This document shows positions 35,669-36,696 of a DNA stretch of 36,696 nucleotides, piece by piece. Position 1 is the first letter of the stretch, and each line of letters opens with the position of its first letter. A program made the translations under genes and the position numbers. Under the pieces are notes generated by a model. That model did no database searches. It was not told the DNA's origin and worked only from the letters and a program-made list of their open reading frames with translations. This DNA comes from Rhizobium alarense (lineage in GTDB: Bacteria > Pseudomonadota > Alphaproteobacteria > Rhizobiales > Rhizobiaceae). The stretch is taken from contig NZ_JAKGBU010000002.1 of the NCBI RefSeq assembly GCF_021555155.1, positions 90,019-126,714 on the forward strand, read 5' to 3'.

Positions 35669-36046
35669 ATGCGCCTTCGCTCCGACATCTTCGTTTCCGC
35701 GCTCATCCGCAAGGCCTTTGCGGCCGGGGGCTTTGCCGCGGTCGAGCGGCGCGGCGCCGAGGACGGCGGGGCGATCTTCGTGAGGCTCGACCATCGGGAC
35801 GGAACGGAAAGCCTCTATGCGCCGGCGCCGCAGAGCTTCTTCGGGGAGGAAACCGGCGACAGGCTCTTCGAGCGACGCATCGAGCGCGGCGGGCGCGAGG
35901 CGGTCAGCGACGCGCTGACGCGGGAGATCCGCTTCGACGGCGATCTCTGGGTCGTCGCTCTGGAGGTCGCCGGCCTCGACGGGCTGATCACGCTTGCGGG
36001 CGAGGAGCGGCCGCCCAGCGAAGCCGACGGGCTGTTCCGCCGGTAA
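35669..36046 (+). CDS. DUF1491 family protein
   Basis: 125 residues. The N-terminus MRLRSDIFVSALIRKAFAAG, then AVERRGAEDGGAIFVRLDHRDGTESLYAPAPQ, matches DUF1491, a small alphaproteobacterial family with no known function. The C-terminus WVVALEVAGLDGLI is followed by a short polar tail. The ribosome site is weak. No membrane span or Cys. It follows the chemoreceptor by 131 bases and is probably independent. Confidence 0.82.
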   Translation: MRLRSDIFVSALIRKAFAAGGFAAVERRGAEDGGAIFVRLDHRDGTESLYAPAPQSFFGEETGDRLFERRIERGGREAVSDALTREIRFDGDLWVVALEVAGLDGLITLAGEERPPSEADGLFRR

Positions 36047-36120
36047 CAGCGCCGGCGGCTTGTCCATGGGAGAAAGGGACAACGGGCAGACGCCCGACAC
36101 CCGACCCCAGGAGAACCGCC

Positions 36121-36255
36121 ATGACCATGATCCTGCCCGCACTCGCCGCGCTGATCGCCGGCATGTTCGCCATCACGATGTTTGCGGCGCTTTCGGCCGA
36201 CCGCCGCGAGGCCCAGCAGATCCGCGTGCGCGCCGAACGGCGCCGCGGCTTCTAA
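36121..36255 (+). CDS. 44-residue single-span membrane protein
   Basis: A short frame with a strong AGGAG eight bases before the ATG. One N-terminal hydrophobic stretch (ILPALAALIAGMFAITMFAA) is followed by a basic tail (DRREAQQIRVRAERRRGF), giving an N-out/C-in single-span topology by the positive-inside rule. I do not recognise a family. Its stop codon overlaps that of the convergent DUF2336 gene. Candidate function cannot be given; the ribosome site and topology support a real gene. Confidence 0.6.
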   Translation: MTMILPALAALIAGMFAITMFAALSADRREAQQIRVRAERRRGF

Positions 36256-36696
36256 CCGGCACGCTGCGCGAAGGGGAGGATCTCGCCATGCGATGCCGTC
36301 CCATCGTCGGGTCGATCCGAATTGGCCGCCGCGGCATGGGTGTAACGATCCGCCCGCTGCCAGCTTTGCACCCGCTCGAAGGCCTCGTCGCGACGGATCG
36401 CATCGAGCAGCGCCTCGGCCCGCCCGATCGCCAGGTGCGGGTAGACCCGGCCAAGGATGAAGACGGTGTCGAGACGGTCGAGGTCCAGCGCGACGAGCGT
36501 TTCGGCGAGCTGGCGCCCGGAAAGGTCGAGCAGGATGCGCTCGGAGAGCCAGAGGCTCGCGTCGAGCGTGTCGGCGAGGACCGTCGACAGCATGCCGTTT
36601 TCTCCGGCGCGGGCGAAGCGGACCATCAGGGCGGCATGGACCGGGCCTGCCGGCGCGAGCACGGGTTCGGGCTCTGCGGCAGCCGGCGCGGCGGCG
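36252..36696 (-). CDS. DUF2336 domain protein, 5' part beyond the window
   Basis: The frame is open to the right edge, so the start is missing; codons past 36662 give an Ala/Pro/Glu-rich linker. The visible part (FARAGENGMLSTVLADTLDASLWLSERILLDLSGRQLAETL followed by LDRLDTVFILGRVYPHLA and RRDEAFERVQSWQRADRY) matches the C-terminal region of DUF2336 proteins, an alphaproteobacterial family of helical repeats with unknown function. Its stop overlaps the 44-residue gene by four bases on the opposite strand. Confidence 0.78.
   Translation of the reverse strand, partial: AAAPAAAEPEPVLAPAGPVHAALMVRFARAGENGMLSTVLADTLDASLWLSERILLDLSGRQLAETLVALDLDRLDTVFILGRVYPHLAIGRAEALLDAIRRDEAFERVQSWQRADRYTHAAAANSDRPDDGTASHGEILPFAQRAG

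Overview
The window is GC-rich DNA of an alphaproteobacterium, most likely Rhizobiaceae (Sinorhizobium, Shinella or Rhizobium-like). The evidence is a MucR/Ros regulator, a BigR/Blh sulfide operon, a seven-gene Mrp (Pha) antiporter operon, rhizobial DUF families (DUF930, DUF5330, DUF6456, DUF1491, DUF2336) and a possible CtrA-type site. Most of it reads as ordinary chromosome with tightly packed genes. No rRNA, tRNA or CRISPR array was seen.

Layout. 1-2477: the end of a two-domain VOC protein, a secreted DUF930 protein and an AI-2E family permease. 2501-5815: a sulfide-response operon (blh, bigR, two YeeE/YedE half-transporters, a TauE/SafE exporter) behind a perfect 15-bp inverted repeat. 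6045-12317: oligopeptidase B, DUF1697, a FemAB/BioF2-like acetyltransferase, an ICMT-like membrane protein (reverse strand) and SelO. 12358-17106: a membrane-anchored alpha/beta-hydrolase-like protein, PQQ glucose dehydrogenase, a shared terminator and MsrB. 17537-23441: mrpABCDEFG. 23868-24302: mucR with an AT-rich leader and a UUCG terminator. 27462-36696: an orphan DnaA-domain-IV-like protein with a DUF6456 protein, SufE, DUF5330, a PAS histidine kinase overlapping a peptidoglycan-binding protein, an RTX protein, a soluble chemoreceptor, DUF1491, a 44-residue membrane protein and a DUF2336 protein cut by the window edge.

The most interesting part is 24357-27250, a roughly 2.87-kb insertion just after the mucR terminator. 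It has 23-bp terminal inverted repeats (21 of 23 matching) and is flanked by a 14-bp perfect direct repeat. It carries an IS1595-family transposase and cargo: a VapBC45-like DUF433 antitoxin and PIN-like toxin pair, a translationally coupled 52-residue third gene, and a separate 93-residue protein that looks Cas2/VapD-like (SinR family). The cargo is visibly AT-richer than the host. Both inverted repeats seem to contain inward-facing promoter elements, one for the transposase and toxin-antitoxin side, the other for the Cas2-like gene. I read this as a passenger-carrying IS1595-type transposon that may stabilise or defend itself with two nuclease-like modules.
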